Of a stretch of DNA of 64,000 nucleotides, positions 1 to 8,032 are shown in pieces; position 1 is the first letter of the stretch; every line of letters begins with the position of its first letter. The position numbers and the translations under genes are program-made. The stretch spans positions 84,239 through 148,238 of the forward strand of contig NZ_CABJDK010000005.1 in the NCBI RefSeq assembly GCF_902364355.1. The letters run 5' to 3'. This stretch comes from Collinsella aerofaciens (GTDB lineage Bacteria > Actinomycetota > Coriobacteriia > Coriobacteriales > Coriobacteriaceae). The notes beneath the pieces are model-generated. The model made no database searches. It saw only the letters and a list, made by a program, of their open reading frames with translations, and was not told the DNA's origin.

Positions 1-1
1 C

Positions 2-949
2 CGCGATGAGGCCATCGATCTGATCGACAAGGCCTCTAAGATCGACACTGACAACGACGATATCCACCCGGTCAATACGACCGACAACGGCGCGGGCGCA
101 ATCGCGCAGGCCGAGAAATATGCCGTTTACCAGCTGCAGTACGACCGTGGCGACGGTAATGGCGAGGAGACGATTTCTGTCTACGGCATCTCGTCCGATT
201 CGCGCTACTGGAAGGGCCTCAACATCGGCGATGGCCGCGTCGTCTTTGGCGGCGGTCTGCTCGATAAGTTTGGCTGGAGCGAGGGCCAGAAGGTCACGCT
301 CAGCGACAAGTACGAGGGTGAGCATTATTCCTTTGAGTACGCGGGCAAGGACTGTGCCTGGGGCTCCAAGTCGGACATGAACATCTATATGAGTATCGAC
401 GACTTTAACGAGCTGTTCGACAACGACGCCGCCTACTTTAACGGCTATGTGAGCGACGAGAAGCTCGACCTCGACGCGCGCTACTTTGCCGGCGACACCA
501 CGCCCGACGACATGCGCGCCGTGGGTGACCAGTTCATCGGCATGATGAGCAAAATGATCGGCATGATGGTCGGGCTCGCGGTGTTTATCTTCCTGCTGTT
601 TATGTACCTGCTGACCAAAGCGGTGATCGACCACAGCGCCCGTTCGATCAGCTACATGAAAGTCTTTGGCTATCGCGATAGTGAGATCTCGCATCTGTAC
701 ATCCGCTCGATCACGCTGTGCGTGGCGGCGTCGCTCGTGCTGAGCCTGCCGGTCATTATTGGCTCGCTCACGGCCATCTTCCGCTCGATGCTGCTCGCCT
801 ACAACGGCAATATCGAGATCTACGTGCCCGCTTGGTCCATGGCTGCATGCGTCGGCATTGGCTTTGCGACCTACCTGGTCGTGGCGCTGCTGCACACGCG
901 CTCTATCAAGCGCGTCAGCCTAGCCGAGGCCCTCAAGGTGCAAGAGTAG
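2..949 (+). CDS. ABC transporter permease, FtsX-like, C-terminal part (5' end outside window)
   Basis: The reading frame is open from base 2 to the stop at 947-949, so the start lies upstream of the window. About 180 extracytoplasmic residues (acidic, mixed alpha/beta, including a YGISSDSRYW stretch) come first. Three hydrophobic segments follow in the last 140 residues, around 530-630, 700-780 and 840-900. The protein ends in a short basic tail with SIKRVSLAEALKVQE, the typical closing motif of MacB/FtsX-type permeases. Such proteins work with an ABC ATPase in lipoprotein, peptide or cell-wall related export. The substrate cannot be told from this fragment. Family assignment is firm, specific role unknown. 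Confidence 0.85.
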   Translation, partial: RDEAIDLIDKASKIDTDNDDIHPVNTTDNGAGAIAQAEKYAVYQLQYDRGDGNGEETISVYGISSDSRYWKGLNIGDGRVVFGGGLLDKFGWSEGQKVTLSDKYEGEHYSFEYAGKDCAWGSKSDMNIYMSIDDFNELFDNDAAYFNGYVSDEKLDLDARYFAGDTTPDDMRAVGDQFIGMMSKMIGMMVGLAVFIFLLFMYLLTKAVIDHSARSISYMKVFGYRDSEISHLYIRSITLCVAASLVLSLPVIIGSLTAIFRSMLLAYNGNIEIYVPAWSMAACVGIGFATYLVVALLHTRSIKRVSLAEALKVQE

Positions 950-1076
950 TCATCGGGGACGTTCTTAAATGACTGGTCATCGGGGACAGTCTTTGACGAT
1001 TCGCCGGCTCGCTGGCCGGGCTGGCAAGGACTGTCCCTGGCGGTACTCATTTAAGTCTGTCCCCAATGAGTGCCTA
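950..1076. repeat. Intergenic GGGGAC/TTAAATGA palindromic repeat cluster
   Basis: Two adjacent starts of the element (TCATCGGGGACGTTCTTAAATGAC, then CATCGGGGACAGTCTTTG) are followed by an inverted copy (AAGGACTGTCCC at 1026-1037, CATTTAAGTCTGTCCCCAATGAGTG at 1048-1073). The core GGGGAC plus TTAAATGA recurs at 9.44, 30.82, 30.96, 39.6, 46.3 and 55.94 kb. It looks like a REP-type non-autonomous element. No coding potential was seen. Confidence 0.7.
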
Positions 1077-1166
1077 ACGACTCGGCGTTGCGCTTGACTT
1101 CGACCCTACTTTAACGGGTACCATCCTCTATGTCTGTAACGCCATATAGACCGAGGGGATAGATCT

Positions 1167-2372
1167 ATGACCGCAACTGCACCCGCAGCACCCGCTAAGG
1201 TGTACTTCATCAACCTGCGCACGCATGCTCGCGAGAGCCAGCTCGACAAGCTCAAGCGTCTCATCCGTCGCGCCGGTATTGAGCAGATTGACTTCGAGAA
1301 CAAGTTCGTCGCTATCAAGATTCACTTTGGCGAGCTGGGCAATCTGAGCTTTTTGCGCCCCAACTACGCCCGCGCCGTCGCGGATGTCGTCAAGGAGCTG
1401 GGCGGCAAGCCCTTCCTCACCGACTGCAACACGCTTTATGTCGGCAGCCGCAAAAACGCGCTCGAGCACATCGACACCGCCTACCAGAACGGCTTTACCC
1501 CGTATGCCACGGGTTGCCAGATCATCATCGCCGACGGCCTCAAGGGTACCGACGAGGCACTCGTCCCGGTCGAGGGTGGTGAGTATGTGCGCGAGGCAAA
1601 GATCGGCCAGGCACTCATGGATGCCGACATCGTGATCAGCCTTACGCACTTTAAGGGTCATGAGCAGGCGGGCTTTGGCGGCGCCATGAAGAACCTGGGT
1701 ATGGGTGGCGGCAGCCGTGCCGGCAAGATGGAGCAGCATGCCGCCGGCAAGCCGAGCGTCGATACCACCAACTGCGTAGGTTGCCGTGCCTGCGAGAAGA
1801 TTTGCGCGCACGGCGCCATCACGTTTGACGGTACGCATGAGCGCGAGCTTGCCAACGGCAGCACCCGCACGGTTCACGTGGCTGCCATCGACCACGATCG
1901 CTGCGTGGGCTGCGGCCGCTGTATCGGCGTGTGCAACCAGGACGCCATCAAGCCCGGCTATGACGCCGCGGCCGACGTGCTCAACTGTAAGATCGCCGAG
2001 TACACCAAGGCCGTTGTCGACGGCCGCCCGAGCTTCCATATCTCGCTTGCCATGGATATCAGCCCCAATTGCGATTGCCATGCCGAGAACGACACGCCCA
2101 TCGTCAACGACATCGGCATGTTTGCGAGCTTCGACCCGGTCGCCATCGACCAGGCCTGCGCCGACGCCGTCCTGGCGTCCGAGCCGCTGCCTAACACCGA
2201 GCTTACCGACAGCGCGGCCAAGATGGAGCATAATCACGAGCATCTGGAGGGCGAGCAGGCCAAGGATCCCTTCTGCATCACGCATCCCGACACCGACTGG
2301 CGCGCGTGCATCGCGCATGCCGAGAAGATCGGCCTGGGCACGAGCAAGTACGAGCTCATCGAGGTCAAATAG
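1167..2372 (+). CDS. DUF362 domain protein with two 4Fe-4S clusters
   Basis: 401 residues. The N-terminal two thirds match the DUF362 family (KIHFGELGN, ADIVISLTHFKGHEQAGFGGAMKNLGMG). Two ferredoxin-type cluster motifs are inserted at about residues 203-265 (CVGCRACEKICAHGAI and CVGCGRCIGVCNQDAI, each CxxCxxCxxxC). The protein is probably cytoplasmic, since no signal peptide or membrane segment is visible. DUF362/4Fe-4S proteins are common in anaerobes and their substrate is not established. An electron-transfer or iron-sulfur enzyme role is inferred. It is monocistronic, with a terminator hairpin just downstream. The start is chosen at the ATG preceded by GAGGGGATAG. Confidence 0.9.
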   Translation: MTATAPAAPAKVYFINLRTHARESQLDKLKRLIRRAGIEQIDFENKFVAIKIHFGELGNLSFLRPNYARAVADVVKELGGKPFLTDCNTLYVGSRKNALEHIDTAYQNGFTPYATGCQIIIADGLKGTDEALVPVEGGEYVREAKIGQALMDADIVISLTHFKGHEQAGFGGAMKNLGMGGGSRAGKMEQHAAGKPSVDTTNCVGCRACEKICAHGAITFDGTHERELANGSTRTVHVAAIDHDRCVGCGRCIGVCNQDAIKPGYDAAADVLNCKIAEYTKAVVDGRPSFHISLAMDISPNCDCHAENDTPIVNDIGMFASFDPVAIDQACADAVLASEPLPNTELTDSAAKMEHNHEHLEGEQAKDPFCITHPDTDWRACIAHAEKIGLGTSKYELIEVK

Positions 2373-2424
2373 CGCCTAGCTATTGGACATATCAAGCGCT
2401 TTTGTAGCGCAACGTTAGTAAAAA

Positions 2425-2459
2425 CCGCCCGTGAGCACAGCGCCCACGGGCGGCTTTTT
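2425..2459. terminator. Bidirectional rho-independent terminator
   Basis: CCGCCCGTG pairs with CACGGGCGG, flanked by AAAA on the left and CTTTTTG on the right. It lies between convergent genes (DUF362 protein on plus, alpha/beta hydrolase on minus), so it can serve both strands. Confidence 0.85.
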
Positions 2460-2503
2460 GGAAGTGCTAGGGGCCAGATAGACCAGTAAACCGTACTATT
2501 TGC

Positions 2504-3469
2504 TTAAAAATTCTTGTCGAGGAAGTCGTCGACCGTGTTCCAGTAGAGCTCGGGGTCAACTTGCGCGCTCTTGGCGTGGGTGGCGCCGTGGATAGTGAGC
2601 TTCTGTTTAACCTTGCTGGCACACGCGTCGTAGTTTTGGTCGAGCATGTCGTACGGCACAAAGGTGTCCTGGTCGCCGTGGATAAACAGCATGGGAACCG
2701 TCGCGTGTTCGAGTTGGTCCACACTGCTCGCCTTATGAAAGTCGTAGCCTGCGCGCACGTTGCACACTAAGTTTGCTACATCGAGCAAGGGAAAGCTGGG
2801 CAGGCCGAACACGTCCTTGAGCTGCAGGGAAAACTCGTCCCAAACGCTTGTATAGCCGCAGTCCTCGATAATGCATTTCACATTTGCGGGCAGAGATTCC
2901 CCCGCTACGTTCATGGCAGTCGCCGCGCCCATCGACTCGCCAAAGACCAGGATGCGCGCCTTGGGATCGGCCGCAACGATCCGCCCGATCCACGCGACGA
3001 CATCGAGTCGCTCGGGCCAGCCCATGCCAATGTAGTCACCGCCGGAGCGCTCGTGGGCGCGGGCGGCAGGTGCGAGCACGTTCATGCCGCGGTCGTGGAA
3101 TCGCTTGACGTATCGGGCCATACCGATGGGCTCGTTGGTATATCCATGCAGGCAGACGGCGTAATCGTGGGTGTTCTCCGAGGCGGCAAAATACCAAGCG
3201 GAGAGCTCGGTTCCGTCATCTGCGGTGAGGCTGCTGCTCTCGCGATTCTTTTTAAACCATGCCCGTGCCTCGGTGTCCTCGGCATCCGGCTGCTCACTTT
3301 CTTTGTCGTCCTTGCCGTCCTGCATCATCTTCATGGTGTATGGCGCGCGGGGATTCAGCGCGAAGTCAAACAGAAAGTTGCCGGCAAATCCGAGCAGCAC
3401 AATGACAACCACCAGTGCAACGATGCCTGCTATCTTGAGCTTTCGATGGGGGTGTGCGTTTTGAGCCAT
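2504..3469 (-). CDS. Alpha/beta hydrolase with N-terminal membrane anchor
   Basis: 321 residues. A basic N-terminus and one strongly hydrophobic segment (residues about 11-33, IAGIVALVVVIVLLGFAG) form a signal anchor. The hydrolase domain follows: CLHGYTN, the nucleophile elbow GESMGAA, an acid region HGDQDTFVP and a catalytic His in GATHAKS. The arrangement resembles the BEM46/YqkD-type family of surface-anchored serine hydrolases. The substrate is unknown. The gene is divergent from the hemolysin III gene, sharing an intergenic region of about 185 bp. Confidence 0.88.
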   Translation of the reverse strand: MAQNAHPHRKLKIAGIVALVVVIVLLGFAGNFLFDFALNPRAPYTMKMMQDGKDDKESEQPDAEDTEARAWFKKNRESSSLTADDGTELSAWYFAASENTHDYAVCLHGYTNEPIGMARYVKRFHDRGMNVLAPAARAHERSGGDYIGMGWPERLDVVAWIGRIVAADPKARILVFGESMGAATAMNVAGESLPANVKCIIEDCGYTSVWDEFSLQLKDVFGLPSFPLLDVANLVCNVRAGYDFHKASSVDQLEHATVPMLFIHGDQDTFVPYDMLDQNYDACASKVKQKLTIHGATHAKSAQVDPELYWNTVDDFLDKNF

Positions 3470-3614
3470 GCGGTATTCTCCTATAAGATGTTAATACATC
3501 AACATTTAATGCAAGCGCATTATGGATGTTCGCCGTTGATGCGTCAACAAGCAAAGAATGGGTAAACAAAGGGTCACGTAAGGTGCAAATTTCGCACGTA
3601 CCCAGACGCTTTGA

Positions 3615-3620
3615 TATAGT
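3615..3620 (+). promoter_or_regulatory. Candidate -10 box for the hemolysin III gene
   Basis: TATAGT lies 36 bases before the ATG at 3656, with the GGAGG ribosome binding site between them. No good -35 box was seen, so this is only a candidate. Confidence 0.4.
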
Positions 3621-3655
3621 GTTGAGAACTCTTTACATTGGAGGATGTAACCGGC

Positions 3656-4339
3656 ATGTCCGATTCGAGCGACAGTTCTAAGCCGCGACCCAAGACCGCG
3701 GCCGTTCCACACTACACGGTGGGTGAGGAGATCATGAACTCCGTCACCCATGGTGTCGGCTGCCTGCTGGGTATCGCGGGCCTGGTGCTCCTGATCGTAT
3801 TCGCCGCCCTGCGCGGCGGAGGCTCGGCCCACATGGCCGCGGCAATTGTCTATGGCGTCAGCATTATTCTCGAATACCTAGCCTCCACGCTCTACCACGC
3901 GATTCAGCCCGCGCGCGCCAAGCGCGTGTTTCGCATCATCGACCACAGCTGCATCTACCTGCTCATTGCCGGCAGCTATACCCCGTTTTGCCTCATCACG
4001 CTCGCAAACGACGGCGGCCCTGCGCTGTTCTTTGCCGTATGGGCCATCGCCATTATCGGCATCGCCCTCGAGTGCTTTATGCGCGAACGTCAACCGCACT
4101 GGGTAAGTGGCCTGGTCTACTTGCTGATGGGCTGGCTCGTTGTCTTTAAGCTGCCCGTACTTGTGGCACTGCTCAACCCCGTGGCACTTGCCCTGCTCGC
4201 CGTCGGCGGCGTGTGCTACACCGCAGGCGTGCCGTTCTATATCGCCAAAAACGTGCGCTATCTGCACAGTATTTTCCACTTGTGGGTGCTCGCCGGCAGC
4301 ATCTTCCAGTTCATGGCGGTGATTCTCTTCGTAATCTAG
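3656..4339 (+). CDS. trhA: Hemolysin III family membrane protein (TrhA/YqfA, PAQR-like)
   Basis: 227 residues with about seven membrane segments. The family signature NSVTHGVG is near residue 28, SIILEYLASTLYHA and IIDHSCIYLLIAGSYTPF are in the middle, and a late histidine (LHSIFHLWVLAGS) matches the metal site of PAQR proteins. The start at 3656 is chosen over the upstream TTG at 3638 because GGAGG at 3640-3644 precedes it at normal distance. The role in bacteria is membrane-lipid or energy homeostasis rather than proven haemolysis. Confidence 0.9.
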   Translation: MSDSSDSSKPRPKTAAVPHYTVGEEIMNSVTHGVGCLLGIAGLVLLIVFAALRGGGSAHMAAAIVYGVSIILEYLASTLYHAIQPARAKRVFRIIDHSCIYLLIAGSYTPFCLITLANDGGPALFFAVWAIAIIGIALECFMRERQPHWVSGLVYLLMGWLVVFKLPVLVALLNPVALALLAVGGVCYTAGVPFYIAKNVRYLHSIFHLWVLAGSIFQFMAVILFVI

Positions 4340-4447
4340 CGACCGCGCCCATGCCCTCGCTCCCACGGGCGACCGGCGCAATTGCCCTATCCGTCACCTA
4401 CGCTTACTACCCAACGTCCCGAATCTTGGAGGTTCGAGAAACTCCCG

Positions 4448-5821
4448 ATGGACATAACCATCTCCCTTATTACCACGCTTGTCCTGACGCTTATCAACGG
4501 CTACTTCTCCATGTCCGAGATGGCTCTCACCACGGCCAAGCGCGCCGTGTTGGAGCACGATGCCGAGGAGGGCGACAAGCGCGCCGAGCGCGCCGTCCAG
4601 CTCGCCGCCGACTCCGATCAGCTGTTGGCTACCATCCAGGTCGCCATCACGCTCGTGGGCTTCGCCTCGTCCGCCGTTGCCTCGACGAGCCTGTCCGACC
4701 CGCTCGCCACGTGGCTCATGAGCTTTGGCATCGCGCCGCTCTCCGCCATCGCGCGCGGCCTGGCGCCGGTCATCATCACCGTCGCGGTCGCCTTCGTGTC
4801 CATCGTGATCGGCGAGCTCGTCCCCAAGCGCATCGGCCTGGCCAATGCCGAGGGCGTATCCAAGCAGGTCGTGGGACCGCTTTCCGTGTTCCAAAAGATC
4901 GCCCGTCCGCTCGTGTGGCTGACTGGCGCTTGCTCCGATGGCCTGGCCCGCATTCTGCGCATCAAGAGTGCCGACGACCGTCAGAACGTCTCGGAAGAAG
5001 AGATCAAGTACATGGTCTCGGAGCAGGACGACCTGCTCGACGAGGAAAAGCGTATGATCCACGAGATCTTCGACCTGGGCGACACCGTTGCCCGCGAGGT
5101 CATGGTGCCGCGCGTGGACACCACCATGTGCGAGGACGACGAGACGGTCGCCGACGTGTTGTCCACCATGCGCCAGACCGGCTTCAGCCGCATCCCCGTC
5201 TATCACGAGGACCCCGACAACGTCGCGGGCATCGCGCACATCAAGGACCTGATCCAGCCCGCGCTCGACGGCAAGGGCGACCAGCCCATCGCCGATTACC
5301 TGCGCGACGCCACCTTTGTGCCCGACACCAAGGACATCCTGCCGCTGCTGTCCGAGATGCAGACCTCGCACGACCAGATCGTGGTGGTCGTGGACGAGTA
5401 CGGCGGCACGGCCGGCATCATCACCATCGAGGATATCGTCGAGGAGATCGTCGGCGAGATCGAGGACGAGTTCGACCCCGACAACAAGTACCTCACGCGC
5501 CTTTCGCGCCGCGAGTGGCTCGTCGATGGGCGTTTTTCGTGCGATGACGCGATTGAGCTTGGTTGGCCGCTCGAGGAAAGCGATGATTATGAGACCATCG
5601 CCGGCTGGATTTTGGAGCTTTGTGACTCGGTGCCCGACATCGGAGAGGTGTTTGAGGTCGCGGGGTACAAGTTTAAAGTGCAGTCGATGCGTGGCCAGCG
5701 CATCTCGCTCATTCGCGTGATCGCTCCGGCCGAAACCGATAAGAAGGATTCCGAGTCTTCGGTAAACGAGCCGACGACGTCGGGTGCGGGTTCCGCGAAT
5801 CCGCACGACGGCGACGAGTAG
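4448..5821 (+). CDS. CNNM/CorC-type hemolysin family protein with CBS pair
   Basis: 457 residues. An N-terminal DUF21/CNNM membrane domain (residues about 1-190, NGYFSMSEMALTTAKRA at the start) is followed by two CBS domains (VMVPRVDTTMCEDD and VVVDEYGGTAGIITIEDIVEEIVGEIEDE). A C-terminal CorC_HlyC domain starts near YLTRLSRREWLVDGR. Members affect Mg or Co efflux or homeostasis. In this window that fits the presence of three Mg uptake systems, but efflux is inferred. The start at 4448 follows GGAGG at 4427. The upstream in-frame ATG at 4382 would add 22 unrelated residues. Confidence 0.9.
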   Translation: MDITISLITTLVLTLINGYFSMSEMALTTAKRAVLEHDAEEGDKRAERAVQLAADSDQLLATIQVAITLVGFASSAVASTSLSDPLATWLMSFGIAPLSAIARGLAPVIITVAVAFVSIVIGELVPKRIGLANAEGVSKQVVGPLSVFQKIARPLVWLTGACSDGLARILRIKSADDRQNVSEEEIKYMVSEQDDLLDEEKRMIHEIFDLGDTVAREVMVPRVDTTMCEDDETVADVLSTMRQTGFSRIPVYHEDPDNVAGIAHIKDLIQPALDGKGDQPIADYLRDATFVPDTKDILPLLSEMQTSHDQIVVVVDEYGGTAGIITIEDIVEEIVGEIEDEFDPDNKYLTRLSRREWLVDGRFSCDDAIELGWPLEESDDYETIAGWILELCDSVPDIGEVFEVAGYKFKVQSMRGQRISLIRVIAPAETDKKDSESSVNEPTTSGAGSANPHDGDE

Positions 5822-5845
5822 GGCAAGGAAGAGTAGGGGAGAGTT

Positions 5846-6679
5846 ATGGCAGGCCTGTTCAACATCCTTAAGGTCACCGTCAGCGAGGACAAGATCTGCG
5901 CGCATGTGCTGGTGAACCCCGGCATGCCGCTCATGACCTCGGAGGACATCGAGGCCACGGCGCGCGTGTACTACCTGGTACCGGCGATTGCCAAGCACCT
6001 GTGCCTGGGTGATTCCGGCCGCGAGTTCCAGGACTGCATGGGTCAGACCGAGCTCTGCCACCTGCTGGAGCACGTGACGGTCGAGCTCATGAACGAGACC
6101 GGTCTTGCCGGTAGCATCTCGTGCGGCCGCACGCGCGTAAGCGAGCATGACGAGCGTGTCTTTGAGGTCGAGCTTTCGTGCCCCGACGACGCACTGGCCA
6201 TCGGTGCGCTGTCGTCGGCCACCTTTATGATGGACTGGGCGTACCTGCACGCCGACCAGCCTGCCCCCGACGTGGAAGGCACGGTCGCGGGCCTGCGCAA
6301 CCTGGTGCTGGGCATGCGCGCCGAGGCCGAGGGCAAGGATCCTCACGAGGCCGTCGCCGCTGCGAACGGCGAAGATGCTGCCGAGGACGAGGGCGCTGAC
6401 GAGGGCGATGTGCCGGTCGACGCCGAGCCCGTTGCCGATGCGACCGCCGAGCCCGTTCCCACCGAGCCCCAGGGCGTCCCCAACTTTGACGACGAGCCCC
6501 AGGTGGCGATTGATACCGAGGGCGCGGTTGCCGAGAGCCACGAGGCCTCCGCTGCCGTCTTTGGCGGTGCGGCGACGGTTCCGGCAGGACCTGCGCATGA
6601 GGGCGGCCTGCCGCTCGTGGACGGCGCCGGCGAGGACCCGGGTGCCACGGTGGCCATGCCGGCTATGCCTCAGGAGTAG
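5846..6679 (+). CDS. Stand-alone protein resembling the cyanophycin synthetase N-terminal domain, with acidic tail
   Basis: 277 residues in two parts. Residues 1-165 form a compact domain whose centre, CHLLEHVTVELM...CGRTRV...VFEVEL, lines up with the GHIVEHVALELQ...GFGRTRE...YQVVIEY block at the N-terminus of CphA-type cyanophycin synthetases. From about residue 170 the protein becomes low-complexity, rich in Glu, Asp, Ala and Pro. The ATP-grasp and Mur-ligase domains of CphA are absent here and next door, so it cannot make cyanophycin alone. It sits 24 bases after the CNNM gene and may be cotranscribed. The similarity is from motif reading only; function unknown. Confidence 0.65.
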   Translation: MAGLFNILKVTVSEDKICAHVLVNPGMPLMTSEDIEATARVYYLVPAIAKHLCLGDSGREFQDCMGQTELCHLLEHVTVELMNETGLAGSISCGRTRVSEHDERVFEVELSCPDDALAIGALSSATFMMDWAYLHADQPAPDVEGTVAGLRNLVLGMRAEAEGKDPHEAVAAANGEDAAEDEGADEGDVPVDAEPVADATAEPVPTEPQGVPNFDDEPQVAIDTEGAVAESHEASAAVFGGAATVPAGPAHEGGLPLVDGAGEDPGATVAMPAMPQE

Positions 6680-6758
6680 GCCTACGCGTTTATCACCATC
6701 ACGTACCTGCACCTTTGCCGTACGCAGATGAGCGGAGCGGCAAGTGATGCGCTGCGGG

Positions 6759-6764
6759 TATAAT
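6759..6764 (+). promoter_or_regulatory. -10 box TATAAT for the YtxH/PRC-barrel operon
   Basis: A consensus TATAAT in GCGGGTATAATGG lies 52 bases before the ATG at 6816. No clear -35 hexamer is seen at the right spacing. Confidence 0.55.
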
Positions 6765-6815
6765 GGACAGCATTCAAACGGTGGGCACCGACGTGCCCGC
6801 AGGAGAGGAATGATC

Positions 6816-7205
6816 ATGGGTAAGACTTTCAGCTTTGTCTCCGGCGCACTTTTTGGTGCTGCTGCCGGCGCTATTATCGGTGTTGCTCTGGCTCCGCGCT
6901 CGGGCGCCGAGACCCGCGCCATGGCTGCCGATATCGCCAACGACGCCTGGGACAATATGCGCGACACCTACGAGCACAGCGCCGAGGAGGCCCGTGCTGC
7001 GGTGAATGACTTTGGCCCGATGGTCGACGCCAAGACCGACGACCTGCGCGCCAAGGTCGACCTGGCCCGCGAGCGCATGGACCAGCTGCGTGAGCAGCTC
7101 AACGACGCCATTTCGGGTGGCAACGTGACGCCTGCCGCCGACGTCGTGGTCGAGAACGCCGTCGAGGCTGATACCGAGGCTGCGGAGCCCTCGACCGAGG
7201 CATAA
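6816..7205 (+). CDS. YtxH domain general-stress-like membrane protein
   Basis: 129 residues. A short glycine/alanine-rich N-terminal membrane segment (FVSGALFGAAAGAIIGVALAP) is followed by SGAETR, the classic YtxH start, then a charged helical region likely to form a coiled coil and an acidic tail. The start at 6816 (MGKTFS) is preferred because AGGAGAGG at 6801-6808 is spaced seven bases from it. The stop codon overlaps the next ATG by one base (TAATG), indicating translational coupling to the PRC-barrel protein. Confidence 0.85.
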   Translation: MGKTFSFVSGALFGAAAGAIIGVALAPRSGAETRAMAADIANDAWDNMRDTYEHSAEEARAAVNDFGPMVDAKTDDLRAKVDLARERMDQLREQLNDAISGGNVTPAADVVVENAVEADTEAAEPSTEA

Positions 7206-7960
7206 TGCGCGCCGGGGATTTTGTCGGCGCCAAGATTTATCGCAAGCCTACCGAGGACAAGCGCACCAAAAAGGACGGCACGCCGCGCAGCCCTAAAAAG
7301 CTCGGAAAGATTCACTTTCCGGTCTTTACCCCGGGCGGTACGCGCGTGGTCGGCTTTATGGTCCGCCAGTCCGATATCGCGGGCATGATCGAGCGCCCCG
7401 ACCGATTCGTAGCGCTCGACGCCATTGGTGTCTACGAGGGCGCCATTGCGGTCGATGACGTCAAGGACACGTACGATGCTGCCGCCGCCAAGCGCCTCGA
7501 CATCAACCTGGACGATTGCATCATCTGGGTTGGTATGGACGTGCGCACGGAATCGGGCGATGTCGTGGGCTACTGCTCGGACGTTGAGTTCAAGCCACGC
7601 TCGGGCATCGTACAGGCATTCTATGTGACCGCCGGTGCCGCTTCGAGCGTGCTGGTGGGCGACACGCAGGTGCCGCCGACGATGCTGCGCGGCTACGAGA
7701 ACGGCGCGATGGTCGTCTCGGACGAGGTCAAGTCGCTCGGGTATTCGGGCGGTGCGGCTGCCAAGGCCGCCGAGGCCAGCGTCGTGGTGGGCGATAAGGT
7801 CAAAAAGGGCGCCAAGGTGCTCGACGACAAGGGGTCGGTTGCCGTGGACAAGGGCAGTCGCGCACTGGGCAAGCAGCTCGGCAAGACGCGCGGCATGTTC
7901 AAGGCCTTTAAGGACGAATACCAAAAGGCGAGCGGAGGCTCGTCAAAAGCTACAAAATAG
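7205..7960 (+). CDS. PRC-barrel domain protein
   Basis: 251 residues. The N-terminal half reads as two PRC-barrel-like beta units (GKIHFPVFTPGGTRVVGFMVRQSDIAG and DVVGYCSDVEFKPRSGIVQAFYV). The C-terminal 80 residues are Lys/Ala/Gly-rich and probably disordered or helical. No membrane segment is visible. PRC-barrel proteins act as adaptor or RNA/membrane-associated modules; the partner here is probably the coupled YtxH protein. It starts within the TAATG overlap with the upstream gene. Confidence 0.8.
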   Translation: MRAGDFVGAKIYRKPTEDKRTKKDGTPRSPKKLGKIHFPVFTPGGTRVVGFMVRQSDIAGMIERPDRFVALDAIGVYEGAIAVDDVKDTYDAAAAKRLDINLDDCIIWVGMDVRTESGDVVGYCSDVEFKPRSGIVQAFYVTAGAASSVLVGDTQVPPTMLRGYENGAMVVSDEVKSLGYSGGAAAKAAEASVVVGDKVKKGAKVLDDKGSVAVDKGSRALGKQLGKTRGMFKAFKDEYQKASGGSSKATK

Positions 7961-7981
7961 CGACGTACCAAATGATGGGAG

Positions 7982-8011
7982 GCAAGCCGGAGACCTGTTG
8001 CTCCGGCTTGC
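7982..8011. terminator. 11-bp perfect hairpin after the PRC-barrel gene
   Basis: GCAAGCCGGAG and CTCCGGCTTGC form a perfect stem with an 8-base loop, followed by TGTGTTTATG. The weak T-run means it may terminate only partly. The next gene starts 21 bases later. Confidence 0.6.
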
Positions 8012-8032
8012 TGTGTTTATGGGGGAGGGCAT

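Noticed and set aside
1167..2372. Ferredoxin or oxidoreductase subunit of a larger complex
   Set aside because: DUF362 context is clear and no partner subunits lie beside it.
4394..6967. 857-codon open frame on the minus strand
   Set aside because: It runs opposite the CNNM and CphA-N-like genes, has His/Arg/Gly-rich content typical of antisense frames in GC-rich DNA and no plausible domain.
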